A stretch of 64,000 nt of DNA from Azolla caroliniana (GCA_043228905.1 JBHGNT010000015.1:6138001-6202000), one strand, 5' to 3'. Shown: positions 43,107 through 55,601, counted from the stretch's first letter. Notes: generated by a model not told the origin, from the sequence alone. Program-made: numbers and translations.

Positions 43107-43897
43107 TAAAACAAATGCAAGAATAGAACATAGATGAGAATATTAACAAAAACAATAATATCAACTGGTTTCCAAGTACAAGGAACACATGACAATGGGC
43201 ATAACAATGGACACAAGTGATGTGGCCCACTTGATAGTATGTGGAAAGGCAATAGACAAAATTGATGTGGCCTTTTGATAGAATGTGGAAAGCCAACAAA
43301 CACAAGTGAAATAGCCCTCCTAACAGTATATGGAAACCAAACTCACACACATGATGAGGACTTGATGGGGAATGGGACATGACCCAACATGCTTGGTGGG
43401 GGACACAAAAACTAGATCTCATTCATCCAAACTATGTTTCAAAATTATTATATTTAATTTTGTTTCTAATTGATCAAGTGCTCTATTTCCTTGATCATTT
43501 ATTCAACTACCCTACAATAATTGGTTTCCCAAACAAACAATATCAATGATATTGTTGCACTAGCCATCCGCACATCAATAGATTATAGGTTTTGCACAAG
43601 AGGGGTCTTAGTTATTTTGGTAATATATCCAACCAACTCTAGCATTATCACCAATCAATATTTCAAAAGATTATACTAATTAGTTACCACTAAATTATTG
43701 ATTGTATGGAAACATTTGTGTAAAATGAATCAATAGTAATTACCTCAACTAGCCTTCCACACAACAATAGAGTCTAGGTTTTGCACAATGGGATTCGTAG
43801 TTATTTTGGTAATATATCTATCCAACCAACTCTTTTATTATCACCAATCTCTACTAAAAAAGAATGACGGCGTTTTGCTCCCAAAATTGTTGCATAT
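43107..43897. other. AT-rich non-coding stretch with short degenerate repeats
   Basis: Two or three degenerate units of about 55 bp (GATGTGGCC...TGATAG.ATGTGGAAAG) lie at about 43215-43340. A second pair of similar segments (TAGGTTTTGCACAA..GG..TTAGTTATTTTGGTAATATAT) lies at 43585-43630 and 43770-43815. No gene is seen. Confidence 0.6.
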
Positions 43898-44142
43898 CAT
43901 AGTACGTAAAATTCATGTTCGTCTAACATAACATTTGTTTTCCTACGTTGGAAAACGAATGCGAATGTTATTCAAACATTCTTGTGTTTTTTTTTTTGTT
44001 TCTTTTTCATTTTTTAGGCTTATTTACCTCATAATAAATAGTTAATCCAAAAGTATGGTATTTATCGTTCTTTGAGGGTGTTTTTCTTACACGAATGATT
44101 TAAACATTCGCAAATGCGAATGCAAGTATGGTTCATACTATG
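43898..44142. mobile_element. MITE related to hAT1, ~245 bp
   Basis: The left end CATAGTACGTAAAATTC matches the hAT1 right end. The right end, reversed CATAGTATGAACCATAC, matches the hAT1 left end. The inner GTTTTCCTACGTTGGAAAACGAATG and poly-T match hAT1 subterminal sequence. GCATAT lies at both borders. It is therefore an internally deleted hAT1-family copy in reverse orientation. Confidence 0.85.
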
Positions 44143-45196
44143 CATATAACCACCCGTCGTGCCCCAAAAGTTGGTATGTTCTTCCCTATCCCACAGGCCA
44201 CAACGAATACTTATTCTATGTTTCTTTGCTCATTTACAAATGGCACCTTATGCCAATTGTTCTTGTACCTACAACACCTTTACCATTATATACAAGCACT
44301 ATCTATACAAGCTTTGGTTCTATTTCTATTGTAATTTGTTTTGCTTGTATATGGATGGATTTTGACTACATTGTAGCCCAAATAGCATATATAATTGAGA
44401 AGGGCCATTAAAATGCTTAAATTGCACAAATTATGCTCTTTTGAGGGATTGACTAAGACCATTTTAGGAAATATAAAAAATTGAAGGCCTTTTATCAAAC
44501 AATTAGAGCACTCATTATATTCTCCATGCCACTATTTGTTAACAGGATTAGAAACAACACTAAAGCTTTTCCATGTTTATATTTTTTAATATATAACCAT
44601 GAGGATGTTTTAAACCTGTTTTGCAACATGAATGTTATAACTTCAAACCTATATAGCAAACAGTAGTTGTAACTTACTACACAGCTCAATATTATCTTCA
44701 AAATTGTTAATTTAGTGACACTAATATTTCTTTTATTTATTTTGTGCCTATATGTTTTTCTGCCTTTCAAAATATAACAAAAACACCTTCACACAAAATT
44801 TGTAATGATAAACTGGTTTTCTTTTCATTTATTTCTATACAAATATGTTTCCCCTTGTTAACGGAATATAACAAGCACACACCCAAACATTTTGTTGCCT
44901 CACCTTTAAGCCATCAGGATTTTTATTTATTTTGTTGCTTTCTGCTCTACCAAAGTAAACATGAGCTTTGTTATATTATTCCAATTCAAAAGCACTCAGA
45001 TACTATTTCTCATTTCATCTTCCTGTCCCATTCCACCACAAACTCCACTTTTTCTGGTATATACAGGGTAATTAAATTCACCATCTTCATTTATTGTCCT
45101 GCCCTAGCTCAATATCTCGTTTTCTCATTTTTTCCTTTCACAACAACCAAAGCAATGTTTGCCCTTTTTGAACGAATGCAGTATATTGAATGTGAA

Positions 45197-45232
<36 letters not shown>

Positions 45233-45345
45233 CATCCCAAACAAGAGAATGAGAAATTCCATGTTCAGATCCACATTGATTAGTGCTTGTGAGGACCAAA
45301 GAGAGGTAATATCTTATATTGTCCCAACCACGCAGCATACACACA
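44143..45345. other. AT-rich intergenic DNA
   Basis: No gene, RNA or transposon is recognised. An AT microsatellite lies at 45203-45230. Short ORFs here lack any recognisable motif. Confidence 0.65.
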
Positions 45346-46199
45346 CATAGATTGACATATTCGCATTCGTGGGGGTTACCAAACGAATGCATACAGATAC
45401 GCATAAAAATGCATGAAAAAATATTCGTTAAAAAAAAGAAAAAAAAAAGATTTCATACTTTTTAGTTTCTAATATATATATAATATAACAAAGAGACTTT
45501 CACATTAAATAGGGGATATTGAACTTTACATTAAAAAGGAGACTTACATGAAATAATATTTTTATATAATAGAGGAAAATTTTAAATTTAAAAGTATTTG
45601 ATTTATTTTTAATAAATATAAAAATAATAATAAATAATAAATATAAGGTTCATTAATTCCCCACTTTTTACTCTCCCACAAAAAATGATATTTTTATTAT
45701 TAAAAGGGGAACTCATACTAATAATATTTTTATAATATATATAAAACTTAAATATATTTGTTTTATTTTTTAATTAATTAATTAATTAATTAATTAATTA
45801 ATTAATTAATTAAATTAATAAAAGGTTCCCATAAATTTTATATTTTTATCTCACATTAAAAATGGGAGTTCACACTCATAATACTTTTATAATATATATA
45901 AAACTTAAATGTATATGTTTTATTTTTTAATAAAACAATATATATATATATATATAATAAATAGAATAAATAAAAGGTTCATTATATCCCCACTCTTTAC
46001 TCTCTTGACATTAAAAAGGGAACCTTAGACTAGTAATATTCTTATATAGTAGATGAAAAAATATTTGTTTTTTAAATAATAAATAATAAATAAATAAACA
46101 AATGGTTCTGTAATATTCTTGGGGTCATTTTGTATTCTTGAATTTTACGAATATTACGGATGTCGAATACTACGAATTTCACGCATGGGTCAATCTATG
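45346..46199. mobile_element. Candidate non-autonomous DNA element, 854 bp
   Basis: Inverted ends CATAGATTGAC on both sides, flanked by CATACACA-type sequence. The inside is very AT-rich, with an AATT tetranucleotide run (45773-45811), TA runs and three loosely repeated segments (AGGTTC..TTA..CCCACT..TTACTCTC type at about 45645, 45825 and 45975). The CATAG start resembles hAT1 ends. The duplication cannot be fixed because the flank is itself repetitive. Confidence 0.5.
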
Positions 46200-46725
46200 C
46201 ATACACATACAAATGGGAGATCTAAATGAGGAGATGAAGTTGAGAAATTTACAGTGTCCACTTGATTGTATAGGGTATACCTGCATACAAATGCACATCC
46301 ATACCATTTAGGTTTACTCAACACAACACTCGTTAGAAGGAAATGCTATCAGGAATAGAAGCTAGTATATCCATCAACCAGGATGTATGTATCTTTGGTC
46401 TAGAAGACTAAACATCAAAGAAGATTGGGAAGTTGACGTTGATAAGGCAGCAAAGCAAATTGGAAAATAGTAGGATTAACAGTGGAATCTTTAACACGGG
46501 TGGGTTTGCATACACACAAACATGACTATGAAATTAGAGACTTTGATAAGAATATCAATTCGTCAGCAAATATTATCAAAAAAAGTATAGACATAAAATG
46601 GATATATGACAAAAGCGCAACAACTTTTCTGGTTTCACAGTTTACTCAAATTTTTTGTTCAATTAATGAGAATAATCAGGAGATTCACATAATACAATGG
46701 ATTAGAATATATCACAGATATGGAG
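46200..46725. other. Intergenic, 3' flank of the D27-like gene
   Basis: No feature recognised. It would include the 3' UTR and polyadenylation region of the minus-strand gene; I cannot place the site. Confidence 0.5.
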
Positions 46726-49700
46726 TTAAAGAAGCTTCGGGCACCTTTCAGCTGAAATACTTGCTGAGGGGCAAGAAAGAAAACATCCTTTTTGTAGGGC
46801 AGGATCCTCCTCCAGAACTGGAGGTATCTTCCCAAATATCATTTTACAGCTCAAATCCTCAAAGTTTGGTTCCATTGTTAATGGCATGCTGCAAAAACAA
46901 GTTCACCTCGAGACATGTTAATGGAGGTCGCATAATGGAAAAAAGTTTTTCATAAGAAAGCTTTTTTCGTGAAAAATGCACCCATAAAAATATTTTATTT
47001 TGAATGAAAGGTTCATCCATAGTAATGCTTTGTTATAAATGGAAGTTCTAAGGTTTCTTCAGTGAATGTTCGTCCCATAGAAAGCTTTCATTATGAATGA
47101 ATGCTCATCCATATAAACCTTTACCAAATGCAAGCCCTACCCGAGTTGATTTGTGAAGAAATACTGGGTTGGTCTTTTGCACAGATTTACACACATCCCA
47201 GTACAACCACTTGTTTCAAGGTACCGGCACTTCTCAATCTCCACGCCACTCTTCAAGACTTTGCCTTCAATATCAACTTCAATAACCTGGCCACAGTATA
47301 CCAGAATAATATATTTCAGAGATGGGAGTAACCAAATGCATAAGACCCTATCTATAACCTTCTAACTGCAGAAGTACAGTACAATAAGTTGCTGCAATTA
47401 CAAAAAATATAATCGACAAAATATTTACATTTGACACAGTTGTGACTATGCCTATTAAAACTGTAATCCAGAAAGAATGCATAATAAAGGCCAGATAATC
47501 AATTTCTCAACATTATTTCCTGAGGCAACCACTATTATTACAAGAATGGAGTAATACAGAGAATAGAGTGAAGGAATGTACACAACAAGTAACAAGCTGT
47601 TACGCCATTGTTCATACTGGCCAGTCTCCCATTCCTTACTCGCACTCTTTCCTATGGTTGTTTGAAGTGAAGTCGTGGTATACAAATAACTCTTTATATA
47701 TATTCATAAACTCTAGGACTTGTCTCCAAACAATAGATTTTGGTGAAATTGTGACCAGTTACCAAACTATTATAACAAGAATGAAATAATACAGAAAGTA
47801 GAGTGAAGGAATGTACACAAAAAGTACCAAGCTGTTATGCCATGGTTCATACTGGCCAGTCTCCCATTCCTTACTCCCAGTCTTTCCTATGATTGTTCGA
47901 CGTGAAGTTGTGGTATACGAATAACCCTTTATATATATCCATAAACTCTAGGCCTCGTCTCCGAACCATAGAATTTTTTAGATTGAACCATGCAACTAGT
48001 GCATACAGGTACAGATTATAGAAGAAGTAGAGTTCAGAAACCCAGAGTTTTCATATATAATACCACACCTGACTCCTTGAAACAATGAGGATAGATGATA
48101 CTTATCACTTCAATAGAAATGTGGCTGAAGACTCGAAACGTTATATTTCTTTGGCTGTAAACACTTCAATCATCAACCTCAGTCATATTTAGTGAATATT
48201 ACAGGACAAAAGCCCAACAGAAAATATCCCTCTGAATTTCTTTCTTTAAAAGTCAGGCCTCAAGTAGGTAAAGTGTTTCATGTGTGCCATTAATATGCAG
48301 ACATCTGGTTACCCAATCATATCCATAAGTGCAACATAGCAGCAGCAAAGCTGGCATTAACTTTCCCATGATGGCCCAAGAACACGCTACAGCATGAACA
48401 AAGCCATCTACAAGCAAATAGGCCTATTCTCTAGTCTTTGTATTGACTGCTAATTACAATGGTATACATCTGTATTCCACACCTAACAGTCCATGGAACA
48501 TGTTGATTGAACCAACAATTTTCCCTTCCTCAACTATAAAGGAATTACAAACTCCGGATGTGATAATGGTATATTCTACATGTGATGGCACATGTCATTT
48601 GTTATTTATTTGAACTAAGTTTTGGAAGGTACCTTGCAAGGCCCAACAAGCCATTGAAAGAAAAGGGGCGTGATTCGAGCATTCAACTCAGCTCCCCAAT
48701 CGGAGTAAGGAAACAGCTTCCGGAACCAATCAGGAACCTTTGGAAAACCCTACATTTGATACAGCTTCTCAAGACTTTAATACACATGTGCATAAGAAGG
48801 TTAGAGATGAACATTGATTAACAATGGTTATAGATATGATATTTTATATATAGAAGTCTATGAAGAATAATCATGAACTAAGCTGGAGATTTTTGGAAAA
48901 CCCTATCTTTTGAGAGTTAAACATCAATGTAAATAAATAACGCTTAATAATGAACATACTCTAGCAGTGATAAAAGACATGACCTTACACATATATAGAC
49001 ACACATGAAAGTTAATCATAAATCAAGCTTGAACCTTTGATACAGCCTATGTAAAAGTCAACATAATATTTACATCTGTGCACATACACCACAAACGTAC
49101 AGATATGTATGTGAAGCTAAATAGTGAACATTCTTTAACCATGGTATATACAGTGAACATGATTTTCGCTGATACATACTTAGACGCACATACACATGAA
49201 TCTTATGTCATAATCCATTTTCTCTGGTTGTTACAAAAGAGTTTGCCCATATAAAACTAATTTTTGGCACGTGTTATTTTCAAGATGTTAATATTGTTTA
49301 TACTTACCTATTTAGAAAGTGGGGCTGGTTTCACAAGGTTTACATTAACACTGATCACCATGGTTATCTTGAGCTTAATTTCATTCATTCTAAACATCAA
49401 CTTCTAATATTTGGGAAACAGTCAACAATTTATGTTAAAAATTTCCATCCATATATTGTTTTTATTCCCTTTAGCAGCATGAGGTCCTTTTGTAACCTTG
49501 TTTACTTATCTAAAGTGAGACACAACGAGAATTTCATTTTTGTAATGGATTTTTGTTTTACTCTGTGCTATAGCCATATAATATATATATATATATATAT
49601 ATTCTTTTATGTTTACTTTAGGTGTGACAAATTTGTTCTCATACTAGGTTTTAATTTTGTTTTGTTTTGCAAAACTAATGTTTAGACTGATTAATAAACA

Positions 49701-52298
49701 TATGTTTAGTGTCTCTACATTGGTATTGGGGTCATTCATACATACATACACATACATAAGAGCGCATATACACATATATCCACATGCGTAGGAATTGGAA
49801 AACTAAGGCATCTGGAGAAAACGATTTATTTTTATCAACAAACCAGCTAACAACGTGAACCATATAATCGCAATCATGGGGGCTGTAGAAAGATAAATCT
49901 TCACATATTGCATCAGAAATTCTCCTTGTTCACTTATTATCACCCTCTCTTATATGAACAAGTGAGATTATTATCTCCCTCTCTTCCCTCTACTATATGA
50001 ACAAGTGAGCTTATCATCTCCCCCTCTTCTCTCTCCCATTTGATACCGTACCATGAAGTGAGCTTTGGAATAGAATGGTAGAGATTGACAAGCCATTAGA
50101 GTACCGAGTTGTTGTTGCACGCATATATGAACAAGTTAAATGTCAACTAAAAATGGATAGTGGATTCTCAAAGCACCTTTTAAGTAACATGGGGGTCAAG
50201 CAAGGATGTCCACTACCACACTCTTTGGCTTATGTATTGATAAATTAGAAGTAGTGAATAAGGTTGCAAGAGAAGAAGGAATGAATGCCCCCAAATTGAT
50301 GCAACATGTTATCTTATTGCTTTTATATGCAGATGATGTGGTATTCCTCTCATATGATGTTGATAGTATGCAACATTTACTTGGGGTATTAGAAGAATTT
50401 TGTCATAGTAGTGGACTAGTAGTGAATGTGGAGAAAACAAAGATGATGGCAATGCAAACCATCCAACCCTATCATTACCCTATGCTCACATATAGAGGTG
50501 AACGTATACAAGTTGTTCAAAGTTTTAATTATCTTGGTACGCGCCACAAATAAATGGAGTGCATGCTTTGATTCTAGGCTTCAAGCCAGTTGGGAATTGT
50601 ATTACCTTTTGGAGAACCAATGCAACCAAAGTGATACTTGTGGATGGGAAGTAAAACTAATGTTGTTCAATGCCATGATAACTCAAGTATTGCTTTATGG
50701 AGTAGAAATATGGGGTGGCACCATCTCTCTTAATGCATGGAATGAGATTGAAAAAATTCAAAAGATGTTTTTAAGGTGGCAATTAGGAGTTAAATGCACT
50801 ACCTCCTATCAGGTTATGATCTTGGAAACAGGTGTTCGGCCCATAGAGATATTGGCACTCCCAAGAGTATATAGATACATTACAAAAGTCAAGAATATGC
50901 CAAATCATAAATTACCAAATCTTGCTTGGAATGTTAGATTTAAGCTACAAAAGAAACATAACAGTAAAATTCTCTCATCCGGTTGGGTTGTTGACATGAG
51001 AAAATGGTTTAGAAGATGGGGTGTGGATGATCTTTTAGAGCTCTCAAGCGATGCTATGCATTATGTAATGATTGAGGAAAGGTTGGTGGAATGATGAAGT
51101 GGGAAGCTAGAATACTACATTGCAAATATCAACCCTGAATGTTGGTCTAAACATAAGGCAAGAATGCCTATTGATCGTATCCAACCTTATCTCATTACCA
51201 ATATGAGTAGTACTACTCGTAGAGGCCTCACACTACTTCGCACTCAATCTCACAAGCTAGGTATTGAAGTTGCATCATGGTGTCAAAATGTAACAAATTT
51301 GAAGGCATGTAAAGTATGCAACAAAGGCATGGTAGAGGATGAATGTCACTTGCTCTTCACATGCTCGGCATATAGCGCAATTCGTTCAAGATATGATGAC
51401 ATATTAAGCGGGAGTGATAACTTAAGTGCCATACTTAAGACACCACCTAGAAGGTTGAACTCGCATGTGTATGCCTTATTCACACATAGAGACTTTGTGC
51501 TTCAATGTATGAATACCCCTTTTTAGGAAAGAGACACATATCAAGAGCACCTGTATACTCCAGTCCCATAGCTGAAAATTGGCCTCTTTATGGACAATAA
51601 AAATTCTAAATTCCTAAAAATTACACTAAGGTAAATTGTAAGGAATTCTAATATACACAAAAGAATCATTAGGTAGAGATAAGCTAAAAATGTGGGTGGG
51701 TGGGTGGGTGGGTGGGTGGGTGTGTGTGTATGTGGATAAGCTTGAATTAGTTTGGGTGTTACCAAACAACATTGTTTCCAGTTTTAGAGAATCTATAAGG
51801 CTCAGCTTTGGTTGGGAGATTTAGTCATACACATACAAAGAACCTCAATCTCAAGTATATTTCAGTCCACACAATCAAGTTTCTGTGCTTCTATCCTTCC
51901 TCTGATTAACCCTACTTACTCGTATGCATCCCTACTTACTCGTATGCATCACTCAAATACTAGATATCCATTTCTTGTTTGTGAAGCATTGCAATTCCAC
52001 CAACTACATACACAAAATGTCCTTGGGCGTCAAATTAATGTCACTAAAAGTTTGGGATACACTTACAAGTTTCAATAATTTCAACGTCACAATCGTTTTC
52101 CAGGCTGTTTGTAGCTGCTCATGGTGCACCTACCTTCATACCTATCCATGCATAAATTCACAAATATACCTACATATGACTCTTTAACCATGGTGATAGG
52201 AATGACCTTGATGGAATCTTCCCTATACACATACACATGTCTATACGTAAATACTGATACCCACAGACCCATATACCCACAAATATACATACATATAG

Positions 52299-52331
<33 letters not shown>

Positions 52332-52989
52332 TGTATGTATGTATGTATGTATATATATATGAAGATTAATCATGAATACGCTTTTTAACCATGGTAATAG
52401 GCATGACCTTAATGACTGATTCAGTTTGCTCATCTGCAGATCTGCTTCGCATCAAAGCATGTGAGACTTCTACCATGCCAAGATAACCTTCCTCGTAGCT
52501 TCGTGGAGACTGCAGATCAGGTTCAACTTACTGTCATGACAGGGACAAGAATACACATTCTAAATAAGTTACTCCGAATATTTCATTTAATGCCGAGATG
52601 AATAACCATGGTTTCTCCACAAATGCAAAATATTCCTCGTTGCATAAATAAATCAAACATTTTTGAAACCCACAGAAATAACCCTAGCTGGATGAAGTAG
52701 ATTGGCTCACCTGCCAGTTGGCAAGGCGGCCGTAGACCTGTCGGCATCCATTGATGAAAAGGAGGTCGAGAGGGGAGTCTCTATACACCTTCTTTACAGC
52801 GAAAGGGTCGCTCTTCTTCTCCGCAGAAGGATTCTGTGAAGACGGGGATGGGGAGGAAGACGATGTGATCCTCAAGCTGTGGGGAGGATCAGATTGAGGT
52901 GAATATTTAGTGCGGAGAGGATTGGATTGAGGCGAATATTTAATTGCGACACGATATGAGGAAGCAGAGATAAGAGTAGAGGTCGCCAT
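46726..52989 (-). CDS. D27-like: D27-like protein (beta-carotene isomerase / DUF4033 family), 5 exons, 268 aa, plastid-targeted
   Basis: Exons 52989-52711, 52509-52408, 48749-48633, 47286-47141 and 46888-46726 join into one 807-bp frame with GT donors and AG acceptors throughout. Exon 1 encodes a Ser-rich, basic plastid transit peptide, then [20 protein letters not shown]. Exon 2 carries [13 protein letters not shown] and exon 3 [20 protein letters not shown] and FFQWLVGPC. Exon 4 has the Cys-rich core [20 protein letters not shown], and exon 5 [19 protein letters not shown]27 family members bind iron and isomerise carotenoids in plastids, in rice D27 the first step of strigolactone synthesis. 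By wording it is nearer the D27-LIKE paralogues than D27 itself. CKM and KGC stand where CEM and QPC are usual. Introns are 201, 3658, 1346 and 252 bp. Start: first Met of an open exon, with no upstream in-frame extension of the family. Confidence 0.93.
47540..48009. repeat. 235-bp tandem duplication in intron 3 of the D27-like gene
   Basis: Copy one starts at 47540 (ACAAGAATGGAGTAATACAG) and copy two at 47775 (ACAAGAATGAAATAATACAG). Both contain GGTTGTTTGAAG or its variant, TACTGGCCAGTCTCCCATTC and CATAAACTCTAGG. They differ by about a tenth of positions. Not coding. Confidence 0.9.
49576..49602. repeat. (AT)n microsatellite in intron 2
   Basis: A plain AT run within the large second intron of the D27-like gene. 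Confidence 0.9.
50068..51605 (+). mobile_element. 5'-truncated LINE in intron 2 of the D27-like gene (antisense)
   Basis: It begins inside the reverse transcriptase: [22 protein letters not shown], and the catalytic [10 protein letters not shown] near 50320. [13 protein letters not shown] and SFNYLG follow. The C-terminal region (50498-51094) leads to a cysteine motif with [20 protein letters not shown] and ends NTPF at 51524. The frame shifts near 50220 and 50540, and there is a stop at about 51092. The 3' end matches the truncated copy at 41888-42290. Non-LTR elements insert by target-primed reverse transcription, which gives such 5' truncations. Confidence 0.85.
51691..51729. repeat. (GTGG)n / (GT)n microsatellite in intron 2
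   Basis: Seven to eight GTGG units followed by GT units. The G-runs on the plus strand could form a G-quadruplex. Confidence 0.85.
52300..52361. repeat. Palindromic tetranucleotide microsatellite in intron 2
   Basis: An ACAT run passes through ATATAT into a GTAT run, so the two arms are reverse complements and could fold as a hairpin in the minus-strand transcript. It lies about 50-110 bp from the exon 2 donor. Confidence 0.85.
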
Positions 52990-53299
52990 AGCCAGAAAGG
53001 AAAGAGAAGATTAACGCCTTCTAACTTATATGATGACACAAATTGATTACAACCAGAATAAACATAATAGATTGTTATTTATGAACTCATGGACGTAATG
53101 AGTCATGCTATACCTACCTATCTTATTAGAGTCTTAAGCTTTAGTTAAATTCATGCCTCTCAATCATTTTGGATTATGTATGTATATATAGAAGAAGAGC
53201 ATAGCCTATCAGCTCTATCTAGAGATTATATTGATATGTGATTAGTGATCTAGATTAATATCTAATCGCTCTTTCATCTCGCTTAATATTCTATTCTAT
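52990..53299. promoter_or_regulatory. Upstream region of the D27-like gene and probable LTR end of copia P
   Basis: Only about 310 bp separate the start codon from the copia primer-binding site, and part of that is probably LTR: GTATATATAGAAGAAGAGCATAGC at about 53180 looks like an LTR promoter core on the plus strand. The LTR start cannot be placed because no second copy is present. No specific promoter element of the gene is recognised. Confidence 0.4.
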
Positions 53300-53312
53300 A
53301 ACACGTTATCAG
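53300..53312 (+). promoter_or_regulatory. Primer-binding site of copia P
   Basis: AACACGTTATCAG is the form seen in one plant copia lineage, where part of the initiator tRNA-Met is the primer. A gag start follows about 60 bp downstream. Confidence 0.65.
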
Positions 53313-53371
53313 CCTCTACCATAGCAATTAATTATTCTCTGATACGAATCTACCTTATTGTGACCATTAGC

Positions 53372-55124
53372 ATGGCTTCTCAAGTTCTACAAATAGAGAA
53401 ATGCTTATATCCCGCCACTTGCGTTTGATGGGTCAAATGATATGACTTGGATAGCTCATGTTGAAGGCCATCTCACGGCGAAAGATCTCCTTCATATGGT
53501 AAGTGATAAATTTAATGATGTTGAGAACTCAAATGCTAGGAAGAAGGGAGCGGAAGCATTCATCTTCATCCTTCATCATCTTGATCTAAGCCTTCAGAAT
53601 CAATACTTCTCCATCAAGAATCCATCAACTCTTTAGAAGCAACTCAAAGCCCGTTTTGATCAATCAACGAATTGTTCTCGGCCCCAACACTTTGCATGAA
53701 TGGAATCTAATTCATTTTCAAGATTTCAAGAGAATTGCTTAATACAATTCCTCACTATTTGGTATCATTTCTAAACTTGTATTTTGGTATCATATCTAAT
53801 CAACAAAACGTTAAAACTACTTTTCATCCCTCAAAATTTATCTTTTTGAACAATATCGTAATTGTGGTTTTAAAATTTATGTTGAACTTTTATCTGCACT
53901 TCTTGTCGCTGAGCAACACCGCCAAGTTCTCCTCAAGAACGACAAACTTTATCCAGTTAGTCAACCTGCAACTCTACAATTCAAGGATTTGACGCATGTC
54001 GAGAGTAATTATTCTAGACGACAACATCGTCATCAACACCCATATGCACAAAGCCGAGGAAGAGGAAGAGGAGGAAGAAATCAACAAAGGAATCAATATC
54101 CCACAAGTAATCAAGTCAAGCCAATGCACCATCAATCAAAGTCGAGTCAAGATAAGCCTTCATCGAATTCATGTCTTCGATGTGTTTACGAGGGCACTGG
54201 CAAATACTTGCCGAACTTCTAAGTTTCATGTTGATCTTTACCAGAAGTATGACAAGCAAGGTCAAGTAGGAAACCAGAGGCTAATATGGTAGCCAAAACA
54301 TCAACGAACTCACCATCAATTCCAATCTTGGAATATAGTTTTATGGATCAACCTTTGGAATTCGAGCCCGAAGCTAACATGATTGAAGCCCCTTTCGACA
54401 TCAAGACTATAGTTGGTTCTTGTATTGGACAAGGAAGACGCCCCCGCCACTGTCCAACTTCCAAGTGGCACTTTCTTGGAAATACATGATGTTATCTATG
54501 CGCCTACCTCGTTAAGAAAACTTCTTGCATTTGCGGATGTGCGATGCAATGGATACCACTTCATGACATGGGAGTCAAAGATGCTTCATCACGTTTTTCT
54601 CACGTCACACTTCTTTCTACTCGCAACATGGCGTTGCCTCGACTCCTCACCCTTATCATCAAGTTGTGTGCGCAATTCCCATGTTTTTCAATTAAGTCAA
54701 TTCAGATGGACAACGCTCCCGAGTTTACGTCAACAACCTTTATTCGCTATTGTGAATCTATCGTTCAACATGGGGACATGTAGTACTTCATGTAACGCAA
54801 CTTCTCCGATTACAACCCTCATCATATCATATTTACTCTCCCCATCAACTCATGACAACTTTCGTGAACGAATTGGATCCTCAAACTATTCAAGAAGCAA
54901 AATCATCTCCTTTTTGGGATAAATGGAAAGAAGTTATTCAAGTTGAGCTAAATAGTCTTCTCAAACGAGGAGTTTTTGGTAAAATTCAAGAGACACCTAG
55001 TGGTCATGCACCTATTGGCTATCGTTGGGTTTTTACGCGGAAGCGTAATGATAAAGGAGACATTATTCATTATAAGGCAAGATTTGTTGCTCAAGGTTTC
55101 ACGCAACGATTTGGTATTGATTAT
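53372..55124 (+). pseudogene. Copia P gag-pol remnant, heavily deleted
   Basis: Gag begins at 53372 (MASQVLQIEKCLYP). MTWIAHVEGHLTAKDLLHMV follows at 53442, typical of the UBN2-type gag of Retrofit/Osser-like copia elements. The Arg/Gly-rich segment with CLRC lies at 53989-54222. A protease/pre-integrase segment (VQLPSGTFLEIHDVIYAPTS) lies at 54455-54515, and an integrase trace (QMDNAPEFTSTTF) near 54705. The start of RT (APIGYRWVFTRKRNDKGDII, YKARFVAQGFTQRFGIDY) ends at 55124, where an LTR is inserted. At 1.75 kb it lacks more than half of a normal coding region. Confidence 0.85.
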
Positions 55125-55589
55125 TGTAAAGAATCGGGTATGATTCTTGTGTAGTGAAAGAGATATGTATTATGTGTATGTGTGAGAGGAAACAAAGAAG
55201 AGAAGAGAAACACAAGATAGATTAGATAGAATGGGAACACAATGAAGTACTCAAGAAGAAGATATAAATTCACAAGTAAAGTAAGAGATACAAAAATGTA
55301 GCATTACAAGGAGTCACAACCGACTTAGTATGAAGTATGAGGAGGGTGCTTTATATATAGTCACCCTCTCTCTTCATTAACTAACTACAACAACCACTCT
55401 CTCTTGGGGAATGTGAAGACTCATAGTCATGGGGAATATATAACTCATTAGTTATGTGTCATAGAATATGATTCTATGACACATAGTTAATGTGTAGAGA
55501 GTAGTGGTGTGACTCTTGACCTTTGAGTAATCATAGATTCTCAAAAGGTGTGTTCACACGTTGCACTATGTTGAGCTTGATTCTCAACA
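55125..55589 (-). repeat. LTR of a truncated copia-type element, 465 bp
   Basis: Starts TGTAAAGAATCGGG and ends ATTCTCAACA. Its ends resemble those of the M1-family LTR. It holds a short inverted repeat (CATAGAATATGATTCTATG). The next bases read, reversed, CTTGAGGGGGCG, a polypurine tract, so this is a 3' LTR of a minus-strand element. No further internal retrotransposon sequence or partner LTR is found to the right. Confidence 0.75.
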
Positions 55590-55601
55590 CGCCCCCTCAA
55601 G

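Noticed and set aside
44744-45283. 179-codon plus-strand ORF rich in Phe, Ile and Ser
   Set aside because: AT-rich intergenic sequence ending in an AT microsatellite, with no domain or homologous wording; most likely a chance ORF.
46482-46955. 157-codon plus-strand ORF
   Set aside because: It overlaps the last exon of the D27-like gene on the opposite strand, has no recognisable motif, and its open frame over that exon is a shadow of the real coding sequence.
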